This document shows, piece after piece, positions 33,074-41,972 of a stretch of 64,000 nt of DNA. The number at the start of each line of letters is the position of its first letter. Within the stretch, counting starts at the first letter, position 1. Position numbers and translations under genes: made by a program. Source of the stretch: Homoserinibacter sp. YIM 151385 (GTDB lineage Bacteria; Actinomycetota; Actinomycetes; Actinomycetales; Microbacteriaceae); NCBI RefSeq assembly GCF_027912415.1, contig NZ_CP115175.1:2728001-2792000 (forward strand). The letters are read 5' to 3'. The notes under the pieces were generated by a model. The model was given only the letters and a program-made list of their open reading frames with translations, was not told the origin of the DNA and did not search any database.

Positions 33074-34123
33074 TCAGCTCCGCGGCCCCGCCGCCAGCAG
33101 CTCCGCCACGATCGTCTCCGCGGCCTGCAGCGGGGTCGTCGCGTCGCGCTCGGCGACCTCGAAGATGCGCTCGAGCGTCTCGCCGATCCGGTCGATCCGC
33201 GCGAGCACCGAGCGCTCCGCCTCGCCCGCGTTGCGCGCCGCGAGGTGGATGACGCCGCCCGCGTTGACGACGAAGTCGGGGGCGTAGAGGATGCCGCGCT
33301 CGGCGAGCCGCGCATCCGCCCCCGGCTCGGCGAGCTGGTTGTTCGCCGGGCCCACGATCGCGCGGCAGTCGAGCGCCTCGACGACCTCGGGGGTGAGCAT
33401 CCCGCCGACGCCCGCCGGCACCAGCACGTCGACCCGCTCGCGGTGCACCGCATCCGGCTCGACCCAGATCGCGCCGAGCTCGACCGCGAGCTCCCGCCTC
33501 GCCTCGTTCACATCCGTCACGACCAGTTCGGCGCCGGCCGCGGCCAGCGTGCGCGCGAGCGCGCCGCCCACCTGGCCGAGCCCCGCGATCGCGAAGCGCG
33601 TGCCCGCGACGCCGCCCGGGCCGAGCCGCCGGAGCGTCGCGAGGATCGCGTGCTCGACGCCCCGCGCCGTGAAGGCGCCGGGGTCGCCCACGCCGCCCGT
33701 CTCCGTGGGGAGGCCGACGACGTGCGGGGTGACCTCGTGGATGACGGCCATGTCCCGTGAGCTCGTCCCGACGTCCTCGGCGGTGATGTAGCGGCCGTCG
33801 AAGCGGGCCACGAGCTCGGCGAGGTCGAGGAAGGCGTCGCGGCGGCGCTCGCCGTCGAGCGTGTCGCCCGGCTCCAGGCGGATCACCGCCTTCCCGCCGC
33901 CGGAGCCGATGTCGGCGAGCGCGTTCTTCGCCGTCATCCCCTCCGAGAGCCGGAGGGCGTCGTCGAGCGCCTCGCGCCAGCTCGGGTAGTGCCAGAGGCG
34001 GCAGCCGCCGAGGGCCGGGCCGAGGCGACTCGAGTGCAGCGCCACGATCATCGTGAGGCCCGAGCGCGGGCCGCGGGCGATCTCGACGCGCTCGTGGGCG
34101 ATGGCGCCGCTCGCGCCGCTCAT
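33074..34123 (-). CDS. Glu/Leu/Phe/Val family dehydrogenase (leucine/valine type)
   Basis: This is a 349-residue NAD(P)-dependent amino acid dehydrogenase. The catalytic lysines lie in LSEGMTAKNALADIGSGGGKAVI, the substrate-loop GGCRLW follows the N-terminus, and the nucleotide fold is GLGQVGGALARTLAAAGAELVVTD. The length and the 'GLTMIVALHSSRLGPALGGCRLW' start match branched-chain amino acid dehydrogenases rather than glutamate dehydrogenase (about 440). It overlaps the decarboxylase gene by 4 nt (ATGA), so oxidative deamination to a 2-keto acid is linked to its decarboxylation. The same cluster carries an Lrp-type regulator. Confidence 0.92.
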   Translation of the reverse strand: MSGASGAIAHERVEIARGPRSGLTMIVALHSSRLGPALGGCRLWHYPSWREALDDALRLSEGMTAKNALADIGSGGGKAVIRLEPGDTLDGERRRDAFLDLAELVARFDGRYITAEDVGTSSRDMAVIHEVTPHVVGLPTETGGVGDPGAFTARGVEHAILATLRRLGPGGVAGTRFAIAGLGQVGGALARTLAAAGAELVVTDVNEARRELAVELGAIWVEPDAVHRERVDVLVPAGVGGMLTPEVVEALDCRAIVGPANNQLAEPGADARLAERGILYAPDFVVNAGGVIHLAARNAGEAERSVLARIDRIGETLERIFEVAERDATTPLQAAETIVAELLAAGPRS

Positions 34124-35802
34124 CGGATGCTCCCCGCGACCGCGCGGAGGAGGGCCGGGGCGTCGTCGCGCGGCACCACCACCTCGATCAGGTGGGCCCG
34201 ATCCGGCTCCGCGCTCGCCGCATCCAGCGCCCCCTCGAGCTCGGCCGCGGTCGTCGCCCGCGAGACGCCGACCCCGGGGAAGCCGAGCGCGGCCGGCAGC
34301 GCGGTCCAGTTCCAGGCCGTGATGTCCTGATAGGCGGCCTCGGGCGAGCGGATGAGGCGCTCGATCGTGTAGCCGTCGTTGTTGATGACGAGGATCGTCG
34401 GCGTGAGGCCGTTCGCGAAGATCGTCCCGAGCTCCTGCACCGTGAGCTGCGCGGCGCCGTCGCCGATGACGAGCACCGTCTCGCGGCCGGGCACGGCGAG
34501 CATCGCGCCGAGCGTCGCGGGCAGGGTGTAGCCGATCGACGACCAGACGGGCTGGCCGAGCACGTCGCAGCGGTCCGGCATCCTGAGGTCGACGGCGCCG
34601 TAGAAGGCGGTGCCCGCCTCCGCGACGAGGAGGGTGTCGGGTCGGAGCCAGCGCTCGAGCGTCGGCCAGACGGCCGCGTGCGAGAGCGGCGCGTCGGGGT
34701 CGGGCGCCTCGAGCTCGCGCGGCGGCGCGATGACGGCGTCGCCGGGACGCGCCGCGTGGGATGCCGGGTCGACCCGGCGGGCGAGGAGGACCTCGTGGAG
34801 GAGCCCGAGCGCGTCGCGCAGCTCGACGCCGTAGATGCGCGTGCCGCCGATCCGGGCGAGGCCCGGCTGCAGCTCGATCGTCTCCGCCTCGCGGAACCCG
34901 TGGCTGAAGAAGCCGGTGAGGATGTCGCTCATGATCGTGCCGACGAGGATGAGCGCGTCGGCGCCGTCGACCTGCGCGCGCGTGCGCTCGTCGGCGGTGA
35001 GGGCGCCCGCGTAGGTGCCCAGGTTCGCGGGGTCCGACTCGTCGAGGAGGGACTTCGAGGAGAGCTGGGCGGCGACCCGGACGCCGTCGATGCGGGCGAG
35101 CTCGGCGACGAGCGCCTCGCCGTGCCGGCGGTGGGTGCGCACGCCCGTGAGGAGCACGACCCGCGGCTCGTCGGCGAGCCGGTGCGCGAGGGCATCGCGC
35201 AGCGCCTCGAGGGCGCTCGGGTCGCTCGTGCGCAGCGGCAGGGGCTGCTCGAGGCGCGCCCGGTCGACGGGCGCGGTCGCGAGATCCGAGGGGATGCCGA
35301 GGTAGACGGGCTTCGAGCTCGCGACGGCGTCGACGAGGAGGCGGTCGACGGCCCCCGCGTCGGGCGTGCGCAGCACCGTGACGGCTGCGCTGATCTCGCC
35401 CTGCATCCGCACGAAGTGGCTCATGTCGCCGTCGACGAGGGTGTGGTGCAGCAACGTCCGCTCGCCCTGCGCGGTCGTGGCCGGCATCCCGACCACGTGC
35501 ACGACGGGGACGTCCTCGGCGAAGGCGCCCGCGATCCCGTTGAGCGCGGAGAGCTCGCCGACCCCGTAGGTCGTGACGAGCGCGCCGAGGCTGCGCCGCA
35601 TCCGCGCGTAGCCGTCGGCGGCGTAGGCGGCGCCGAGCTCGTTCGCGGTGCCGGTCCAGGTGAGGCCGGCGGCGAGGAGCTCGTCGAGGAGCGCGAGGTT
35701 GTAGTCGCCGGGCAGGCCGAAGGCGCGGTCGCAGCCGAGCTGGCGGAGGCGCTCGGCGAGGTACCCGCCGAGCGTGATGGTCTCGTGAGACGCCGACGTC
35801 AT
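34120..35802 (-). CDS. Thiamine diphosphate-dependent 2-keto-acid decarboxylase (indolepyruvate/pyruvate type)
   Basis: This is a 560-residue ThDP enzyme. The N-terminal domain has FGLPGDYNLALLDEL and a catalytic glutamate in GTANELGAAYAADGYAR. The C-terminal PP domain has the cofactor motif GDGAAQLTVQELG...NNDGYTIER (GDG-NN type). The indolepyruvate/phenylpyruvate and branched-chain keto-acid decarboxylases have this length and layout. The start is ATG 35802 (MTSASHETITLGG). It is the first gene of an operon with the dehydrogenase, and an Lrp regulator lies divergent. Keto-acid range (aromatic versus branched) cannot be set from the sequence. Confidence 0.9.
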   Translation of the reverse strand: MTSASHETITLGGYLAERLRQLGCDRAFGLPGDYNLALLDELLAAGLTWTGTANELGAAYAADGYARMRRSLGALVTTYGVGELSALNGIAGAFAEDVPVVHVVGMPATTAQGERTLLHHTLVDGDMSHFVRMQGEISAAVTVLRTPDAGAVDRLLVDAVASSKPVYLGIPSDLATAPVDRARLEQPLPLRTSDPSALEALRDALAHRLADEPRVVLLTGVRTHRRHGEALVAELARIDGVRVAAQLSSKSLLDESDPANLGTYAGALTADERTRAQVDGADALILVGTIMSDILTGFFSHGFREAETIELQPGLARIGGTRIYGVELRDALGLLHEVLLARRVDPASHAARPGDAVIAPPRELEAPDPDAPLSHAAVWPTLERWLRPDTLLVAEAGTAFYGAVDLRMPDRCDVLGQPVWSSIGYTLPATLGAMLAVPGRETVLVIGDGAAQLTVQELGTIFANGLTPTILVINNDGYTIERLIRSPEAAYQDITAWNWTALPAALGFPGVGVSRATTAAELEGALDAASAEPDRAHLIEVVVPRDDAPALLRAVAGSIR

Positions 35803-35939
35803 GGTCCGATCGTCTCGCCGATCGGCACGATGCTCAAGCATCCATCAGGAGGCTGTGCAGAATGATCAATGCAGGGCCGGGATCGCGCGCCAGATCGGGC
35901 GATCCGCGGCATGGAGACGATTCCGGGAGACCGACGCCG

Positions 35940-36395
35940 ATGACCGAGATCCTCGACGAGACCGACCGCCGCCTCCTCCGCGCGCTCGACGCGCGCCCGC
36001 GCGCGACCGTGCAGTCGCTCGCGGAGGAGCTCCGGCTCGCCCGCGGCACGGTGCAGGCGCGGCTCGCCCGCATCTTCGACGGGCGGCTGCTCGACCGCGG
36101 GACCTCCCGCATGCGCCCCGCCGCCGTGGGGCGCCCGATGCGGGCGATCGTCACCGCCGAGGTCGACCAGTCGCGCTTCGACGGGCTCATCCCGGCGCTC
36201 GCCGAGATCCCCGAGGTCGTCGAGTGCCTGGGTGTCGCGGGGGCGAGCGATCTCTCGATCGAGATCGTCGCGGCCGACCCCGACGACGTCTACCGGGTGA
36301 CGCAGCGCATCATGGAGTGCCCCGGCATCCGCCGCACCTCCACGAGCATCGTGCTCCGCGAGCTGCTCGCCCGCCGCCTCCACCAGCTCCTCTGA
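35940..36395 (+). CDS. Lrp/AsnC family transcriptional regulator
   Basis: This is a 151-residue regulator with an N-terminal helix-turn-helix (LDETDRRLLRALDARPRATVQSLAEELRLARGTVQARLARI) and a C-terminal RAM-type ligand domain (about 70-150). The layout with the divergent dehydrogenase-decarboxylase pair suggests control by a branched-chain or aromatic amino acid (inference). The ATG at 35940 follows GGGAG; the earlier ATG in the same frame at 35862 lies in an atypical stretch. Confidence 0.9.
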   Translation: MTEILDETDRRLLRALDARPRATVQSLAEELRLARGTVQARLARIFDGRLLDRGTSRMRPAAVGRPMRAIVTAEVDQSRFDGLIPALAEIPEVVECLGVAGASDLSIEIVAADPDDVYRVTQRIMECPGIRRTSTSIVLRELLARRLHQLL

Positions 36396-36408
36396 GTCCC
36401 GGTTCGCC

Positions 36409-36420
36409 AGAGACATGTCT
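36409..36420 (+). promoter_or_regulatory. Palindromic operator-like site, copy 1
   Basis: AGAGACATGTCT, which contains the perfect dyad AGACATGTCT (36411-36420). It is identical to copy 2 at 36461-36472. Confidence 0.6.
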
Positions 36421-36460
36421 GCGGCGCCGCGGACGGCCGCATCCAGCCGTCCTGGCGTCG

Positions 36461-36472
36461 AGAGACATGTCT
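36461..36472 (+). promoter_or_regulatory. Palindromic operator-like site, copy 2
   Basis: AGAGACATGTCT, which contains the dyad AGACATGTCT (36463-36472). The dyad centres of the two copies are 52 bp apart, about five helical turns, so bound dimers would face the same side of the DNA. Both lie upstream of the HesB-like gene. Confidence 0.6.
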
Positions 36473-36490
36473 ATTGGAGGAAAGGGGCGT

Positions 36491-36595
36491 GTGAGAAGGC
36501 TCCGTGTCCGGTGGATGCGCTTGAAGCGCGCGGCGGATCGGGGAAGCGTGGACGCCGTCCGGATTTCCGAACGAGCGAAGGAGAACCCCCAATGA
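36491..36595 (+). CDS. Possible 34-residue basic peptide upstream of and overlapping the HesB-like gene
   Basis: A GTG at 36491 behind GGAGGAAAGG opens a 34-codon frame rich in Arg/Lys (begins RRLRVRWMRLKRAADRG), whose TGA overlaps the start of the HesB-like gene (ATGA). The peptide is hydrophilic and may be a leader or a fortuitous frame. The HesB-like gene has its own AAGGAG, so coupling is not required. I recognise no homologue. Confidence 0.3.
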   Translation: MRRLRVRWMRLKRAADRGSVDAVRISERAKENPQ

Positions 36596-36882
36596 CGCTC
36601 ACCATGACTCCCGCCGCCAGCACCGTCGTCAAGACCCTCGTGGCGCAGAACCCCGAGGTCGAGGACGGCGGCCTCCGCATCGAGGCCGACAGCCAGGCCG
36701 GCACCGACTTCGCGGTCGCGATCGCGCCGGAGCCCCAGCCGACCGATGCGGTCGTCGAGAGCGACGGCGCCAAGATCTTCCTCGGCGAGAACGCCGCCCC
36801 GATCCTCGAGGACAAGGTGCTCGACGCCCAGGTCGACGACCAGGGCGCGGTGCGCTTCGCGATCGGCGCACAGGAGGCCTAG
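36592..36882 (+). CDS. HesB/IscA-like fold protein lacking cysteines
   Basis: This is a 96-residue protein resembling the HesB/IscA A-type Fe-S carriers (MTLTMTPAASTVVKTLVAQNPEVEDGGLRIE, with later NAAPILEDKVLDAQVDDQG). It contains no cysteine at all, whereas carriers need three. Members without cysteines are common among actinobacterial small 'HesB-like' proteins, and their function is not known to me. GAAGGAG lies just before the ATG. Two identical palindromes upstream suggest dedicated regulation. A bidirectional terminator follows, shared with pucR. Confidence 0.85.
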   Translation: MTLTMTPAASTVVKTLVAQNPEVEDGGLRIEADSQAGTDFAVAIAPEPQPTDAVVESDGAKIFLGENAAPILEDKVLDAQVDDQGAVRFAIGAQEA

Positions 36883-36916
36883 CGGCCCAGGGTTCCGGCC
36901 CGCCCGGCACGAACCC

Positions 36917-36950
36917 CGGAGGCGGGGCGGCTCAGGCCGCCCCGCCTCCG
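36917..36950. terminator. Bidirectional terminator hairpin with the PucR stop codon in its loop
   Basis: A perfect 15-bp stem (36917-36931 with 36936-36950, CGGAGGCGGGGCGGC) encloses the tetraloop TCAG. On the minus strand the stop TGA of the PucR gene lies in that loop, and the last PucR codons form one arm. It serves both the HesB-like (plus) and the PucR (minus) transcripts. Confidence 0.8.
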
Positions 36951-38161
36951 TCGTGTCCGGTTCCGGCCGCCCCGGCCGTGCTCGCCTTCCCGCGCCCCCG
37001 CCAGCGCAGCGCGATCGCCATCGAGACGAGGTCGTCGAGCCGGAGCGGGTCGTAGCCGGTGAGCTCGTGGATGCGGCGTAGCCGGTGCGCCACCGTGTTG
37101 ACGTGCACGAAGAGCGCGCGCGCGGCCGCCGACTGCGAGAGGTCGTGGGCGATGAGCGCCTCGAGCGTCTCGACCAGGTGGGGATGCCGGTCGAGCTCCC
37201 CGAGGCGGCTCGCGGCGAGCTCGTCGGCGACCTGCGGACGGCTCGAGAGGAGCACGTCGACGAGCACGTCGGCATAGTGCGTGACGCTCGCCCCGCCCGG
37301 TCGCCCGCCCGCGACGCCCGCCGTCTCGATCGCCTGCCGGCAGGACTCGGCGGCGGCGCGGAGATCGGACGCCGCCCCGCCGACGCCGATCACGAGCCGC
37401 CCCTCGAGCTCCTGCTGCCGCACCGCCCGCTCGAGCGCGGCGGGGAAGTCGGCCGCACGCCGGGGGGAGGCGAGACCGACCGTGAGCTCGCCGACATCCC
37501 CGAAGACGACGGGCCCCGCGACGTGCGGCTGCAGGGCGGCCGCGAGCCGACGGCGCAGCCGGTGCACCTCGGCGAAGTCGGCGACCGAGTCCGTCGCGAT
37601 CGCGAAGGCGATGCGCGGCAGGCGCGGGTCGATGCCGAGCGTCCTCGTCCAGGTGTCGAGCTCGGCGGGGTGCGGCGCCCCCTCGACGACGGCGCGGACG
37701 AGCTCGTTCTCGACGCGCCGTCGCGCCGCCTCGATCGAGGTCGAGGTGTCGCGGTAGGAGTCGATCATCTCCTGTGTGAGGAGGTCGAAGGTCGAGATCA
37801 CGAGGTCGGCGTAGTGGCTGGTGAGCCGCACCGGCCAGGACTGCGAGTCGGAGAACAGGTCGAGGATGATGGTCCGCTCGGCGGAGCGGTAGGCCTGGAT
37901 GACCGACTCGAGCGGCACGCTCTGGCTGGCGCGGCGGGCGCCGAGCCCGCGCCCCTCCCGCAGCTCCTCGGGACTCGGGGCGGCGCCGCGACGGAGCACC
38001 CGGACGGCGAGCAGGAGGTTCTGCCGGACGGAGGGGATGAGCTCCTTCTTGTCGAAGACGTCGGAGGAGTAGCCGGGGTAGCTGCCCCAGATGATGTCGA
38101 CGGTCCGGGCCGTGAGGAGGTCCACATCCGGCGCGTAGATCAGCTGGGATTGTGAAGACAC
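36932..38161 (-). CDS. PucR-type helix-turn-helix transcriptional regulator
   Basis: This is a 409-residue regulator with an N-terminal and central sensor-like region, a GGDEF-like degenerate stretch, and a C-terminal PucR-type helix-turn-helix (about 330-395: VETLEALIAHDLSQSAAARALFVHVNTVAHRLRRIHELTGYDPL). Such proteins activate or repress purine or related catabolic genes. It diverges from the uptake and catabolic operon and so probably controls it. I place the start at GTG 38161 (MSSQSQLIYAPDVDLL) because a TACGAT lies 6 nt upstream and homologues begin there; an in-frame ATG at 38218 would put a probable operator inside the coding region. Confidence 0.85.
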   Translation of the reverse strand: MSSQSQLIYAPDVDLLTARTVDIIWGSYPGYSSDVFDKKELIPSVRQNLLLAVRVLRRGAAPSPEELREGRGLGARRASQSVPLESVIQAYRSAERTIILDLFSDSQSWPVRLTSHYADLVISTFDLLTQEMIDSYRDTSTSIEAARRRVENELVRAVVEGAPHPAELDTWTRTLGIDPRLPRIAFAIATDSVADFAEVHRLRRRLAAALQPHVAGPVVFGDVGELTVGLASPRRAADFPAALERAVRQQELEGRLVIGVGGAASDLRAAAESCRQAIETAGVAGGRPGGASVTHYADVLVDVLLSSRPQVADELAASRLGELDRHPHLVETLEALIAHDLSQSAAARALFVHVNTVAHRLRRIHELTGYDPLRLDDLVSMAIALRWRGRGKASTAGAAGTGHDGGGAA

Positions 38162-38167
38162 CACAAG

Positions 38168-38221
38168 ATCGTACGTCGAACGCCGGAGTTCTTCCCTGGA
38201 TCCGGGAAGTTCGCACATGTG
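38168..38221 (-). promoter_or_regulatory. PucR promoter region with inverted repeats
   Basis: The -10 TACGAT (38168-38173, minus) precedes the PucR GTG by 6 nt. CTTCCC-N7-GGGAAG (38191-38209) covers its expected -35, and the palindrome CACATGTG occupies 38214-38221. These are candidate autoregulatory sites in the divergent region shared with the ABC operon. Confidence 0.45.
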
Positions 38222-38267
38222 AGCCTGTTCGGCAAGAAGACGACGACGTCATCCAGGAGGCCAGCAC

Positions 38268-39140
38268 ATGCCCGCGCGAACCGCACCCGCACCCGACAGG
38301 TCCGCGACCGCGTCGATCGCGACCGCCGACCCGGCGGCGCCGCGTCGGCGCCGGCCGCTGGATCTCGGCTGGCTCGTGCCGGCGCTCGTCGGCCTCGTCG
38401 TGATCGCGGTCTGGCAGCTCGTCGTGACCGTCTTCGCGATCCCCGCCTACCTGCTGCCGAGCCCCGTGCAGACCGTCGACTCCCTCGTGTCGAATCGCGT
38501 CGAGCTGTGGGGCGCGACGCTCGTCACGACGGGGGAGGTCGTGGCCGGCTTCCTCATCGCGGTCGCCGTGAGCGTCCCCATCGCGATGCTCATCGTCTCC
38601 TTCCGCTGGTTTGAGCGGATCGTCTACCCCTTCCTCGTGCTCCTCCAGACGGTCCCGAAGATCGCGCTCGCGCCGCTCTTCGTGGTCTGGTTCGGCTTCG
38701 GACCGGGGCCCAAGGTCCTCGTGACCTTCCTCATCTGCTTCTTCCCGATCCTGCTCGACACGATCACCGGCCTCCGCTCCTCGAACCCCGACATGGCGAG
38801 CCTCGTGCGCACCATGGGCGGCGGACGCTGGGCGGTCTTCAGCAAGGTGCGCCTGCCGAGCGCGCTCCCGCACCTCTTCGCGGGCGTCAAGGTCGCGATC
38901 ACGCTCGCGGTCGTCGGCGCCGTCGTCGGCGAGTTCGTCGGCGCGACGGAGGGGCTCGGCTACCTGCTGCTGCGCGCGAACGCCAACCTCGACACCCCGC
39001 TGCTCTTCGCGAGCATCGTGATCCTCACGATCCTCGGGCTCGCGCTCTACTACCTCGTCTCGCTCATCGAGCGGCTCGTCATCCCGTGGCACGTCTCGCA
39101 GCGCTCGGAGACGGCCGTCACCTCGGGGCCGGCGATCTGA
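38268..39140 (+). CDS. ABC transporter permease (SsuC/TauC/ThiX-like)
   Basis: This is a 290-residue inner-membrane permease with six predicted helices. The cytoplasmic EAA-loop-type stretch lies in FEEMASLVRTMGGGRWAVFSKVRLPSALPHLFAGVKVAITLAV-like sequence (about 170-215). The nitrate/taurine/thiamine-precursor family has this length. The ATG follows CAGGAGG. It is the first gene of a seven-gene codirectional block, with 76 nt to the binding protein. Confidence 0.93.
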   Translation: MPARTAPAPDRSATASIATADPAAPRRRRPLDLGWLVPALVGLVVIAVWQLVVTVFAIPAYLLPSPVQTVDSLVSNRVELWGATLVTTGEVVAGFLIAVAVSVPIAMLIVSFRWFERIVYPFLVLLQTVPKIALAPLFVVWFGFGPGPKVLVTFLICFFPILLDTITGLRSSNPDMASLVRTMGGGRWAVFSKVRLPSALPHLFAGVKVAITLAVVGAVVGEFVGATEGLGYLLLRANANLDTPLLFASIVILTILGLALYYLVSLIERLVIPWHVSQRSETAVTSGPAI

Positions 39141-39216
39141 TCCGCAGACCGCCGCATCCGAGCGCACCCACCGCACCCGCATCCACCCGCACCGCATGAA
39201 CTCGAAGGAGAGCTCC

Positions 39217-40251
39217 ATGTCCGGCACCCGCCGCATCGCCGCCGCCGCCCTCGCGGCCGGCACCGCCCTCGTCCTCTCGTCCTGCGCCGGCGCGCCCCAG
39301 GGCCAGGGCCCGGGCGGCACGACCGAGGACGGCCTCGACCGGCTGCCCATCCGCCTCAACTGGACCTACGAGGCCGCCGACCACCCGTGGTTCTTCGCCG
39401 GCATGGTGCAGGGCATCTACGCCGAGCACGGCATCGAGCTCGACCCGCTCGAGGGCACCGGCTCCGCCTCCACCCTCCAGCTCGTCGCCTCCGGCAGCGA
39501 CCCGGTCGGCCTCGTCGACGCGGGCACCATGATGGGCGGCGTCGCGAAGGGCCTGCCGGTGCAGATGGCCTGCGTGCTCGCGCAGAAGAACCCGATGGCG
39601 GCGATCTTCCCCGCGGATGCCGGCATCTCCTCGATCGACGACCTCCGCGGCGAGACCGTCGCGGTCACGCCCGGCGACTCGCTCTCGCAGATCTTCCCCG
39701 CGGTCCTCTCCGCGAACGGCATGACCGAGAAGGACCTCGACCTCGTCGGCCTCTCCGACCCGGCCGCGAAGCAGAACTCGGTCCTCACGGGCGCCTCGAC
39801 GGCCTTCCTCGGCTACTACACGCTGCAGCTGCCGGCCCTCGAGATCTCCTCCGGCGAGGAGATGGACTACCTCTCCTTCTCGGAGCTCGGCGTCGACACC
39901 CTGAGCATGGGCATCGTCGTGAACACCGCCTGGGCCGCGCAGAACGAGGACCTCCTCACCCGCTTCATCCAGGCGACCCAGGAGTCCGCCGAGTACGTGG
40001 CCGAGAACCAGGAGGCCGCCGCCGACGACTTCGTGGAGGGCGTCCCCGGCTTCGACCGCGACCTCGCGCTCACCCAGATCGAGGCGACCGTGCCGCTCCT
40101 CCACACGGAGGCGAGCGAGGGCCTGCCGGTCTGCGAGACGACCGAGGAGGACTGGCAGGCGACGGAGGAGATCCTCGCCGAGTACTCGGGGCTGACGCCG
40201 GCGGAGTCGGTCGACGCCTACTACACCAACGACTACGCGACGGCGGAGTGA
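39217..40251 (+). CDS. ABC transporter substrate-binding lipoprotein (NMT1/THI5-like)
   Basis: This is a 344-residue protein with a lipoprotein signal (lipobox LVLSSC, Cys at about 24) and an NMT1/THI5-type solute-binding fold: RLNWTYEAADHPWFFAGMVQGIYAEHGIELDPLEGTGSASTLQLVASG. This resembles binding proteins for pyrimidine precursors, sulfonates and related acids. I chose ATG 39217 (MSGTRRIAAAAL) because AAGGAGAG lies just before it; the ATG at 39196 has none. The substrate is unknown, but this is the main clue to the operon's purpose. Confidence 0.92.
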   Translation: MSGTRRIAAAALAAGTALVLSSCAGAPQGQGPGGTTEDGLDRLPIRLNWTYEAADHPWFFAGMVQGIYAEHGIELDPLEGTGSASTLQLVASGSDPVGLVDAGTMMGGVAKGLPVQMACVLAQKNPMAAIFPADAGISSIDDLRGETVAVTPGDSLSQIFPAVLSANGMTEKDLDLVGLSDPAAKQNSVLTGASTAFLGYYTLQLPALEISSGEEMDYLSFSELGVDTLSMGIVVNTAWAAQNEDLLTRFIQATQESAEYVAENQEAAADDFVEGVPGFDRDLALTQIEATVPLLHTEASEGLPVCETTEEDWQATEEILAEYSGLTPAESVDAYYTNDYATAE

Positions 40252-40262
40252 GGGACCACACC

Positions 40263-41056
<794 letters not shown>

Positions 41057-41060
<4 letters not shown>

Positions 41061-41956
41061 AGCTCGTCTCCATCGACCACTCCGGATTCGCGGCGGCCGC
41101 CGTGCTGCGCGAGGGGGAGGGCGGCGATCAGCTGCTCCCCGTCCTGGTCGCCCCGCGCGACCGGGGGGATGCGCTGCCGATCTCGGTCCGCGACCTCCTC
41201 GACGACTGGGCGTACTGGCGGCCGGAGCTGGAGCGCCGTGTCGCGGCGAGCGCGCCGGGCGACTGGATCGCGGCCTCGAGCCGCGAGCTCCTCGCGGCCG
41301 TGCCGAACCCGCGCACCTTCGTCTGCATCGGGCTGAACTACCACGATCACGCGGAGGAGACGGGCGCGGAGGTGCCGGTCGCGCCGATCGTGTTCGCGAA
41401 GCATCCGGCGGCCGTCGTCGGCCCGGACGACGAGATCCCGCTGCCGGTCGAGAGCGACGAGGTCGACTACGAGGTCGAGCTCGCCATCGTGATCGGCCGG
41501 CACGCGAGCCGCGTGAGCGAGGCGGAGGCGATGGACGCCGTGGCCGGCTTCACGATCGTCAACGACGTGAGCGCCCGCGACTGGCAGCGCCGCACGAGCC
41601 AGTGGATGACCGCGAAGTCCTTCCCCGGCTTCGGCCCGGTCGGCCCGGTGCTCGTCACCGCCGAGGAGTTCGACGTCGACCGCCCGCACCGCGTGCACCT
41701 CGAGCTGAACGGCGAGACGATGCAGGACTCGAGCACCGAGCAGCTCATCTTCGGCGTGCGCGAGCTCGTCGCGCACCTCTCCTCGGTGTGGCCGCTGCAG
41801 CCGGGCGACATCATCGCGACCGGCACCCCGGGCGGCGTGGGCTTCACCCGCGAGCCCGCGATCTTCCTCCGGCCCGGCGATGTCGTCGAGGCCTCCATCG
41901 AGGGCATCGGGACCCTCCGCAACACGGTCGTCGCCGCGGCGACCGCCTCCCGCTGA
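41057..41956 (+). CDS. Fumarylacetoacetate hydrolase (FAH) family protein
   Basis: This is a 299-residue hydrolase or hydratase of the FAH superfamily. Metal-binding glutamates lie in VDYEVELAIVIG, the domain core shows CIGLNYHDHAEETG, VFAKHPAAVVGPDDEI, RDWQRRTSQWMTAKSFPGFGPVG and GDIIATGTPGGVGF, all family hallmarks. Such enzymes cleave C-C bonds of 2,4-dioxo acids or hydrate enols in aromatic and sugar acid catabolism. It overlaps the ABC ATPase gene by 4 nt, so transport and first breakdown steps are linked. Confidence 0.94.
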
Positions 41957-41972
41957 GACCGAGGAGCAGCAC

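Noticed and set aside
38159-38200. A LexA (SOS) box near TCGAAC at the start of the PucR gene
   Set aside because: Only one half matches TCGAAC-N4-GTTCGA; the other half reads GAGTTC.
38162-38218. ATG 38218 as the start of the PucR gene
   Set aside because: It would place an inverted repeat and a probable -10 inside the coding region. It has no ribosome site, and homologues begin near SSQSQLIYAPD.
39196-39216. ATG 39196 as the start of the solute-binding protein
   Set aside because: The ribosome site AAGGAGAG lies between it and the ATG at 39217, which directly precedes a canonical lipoprotein signal.
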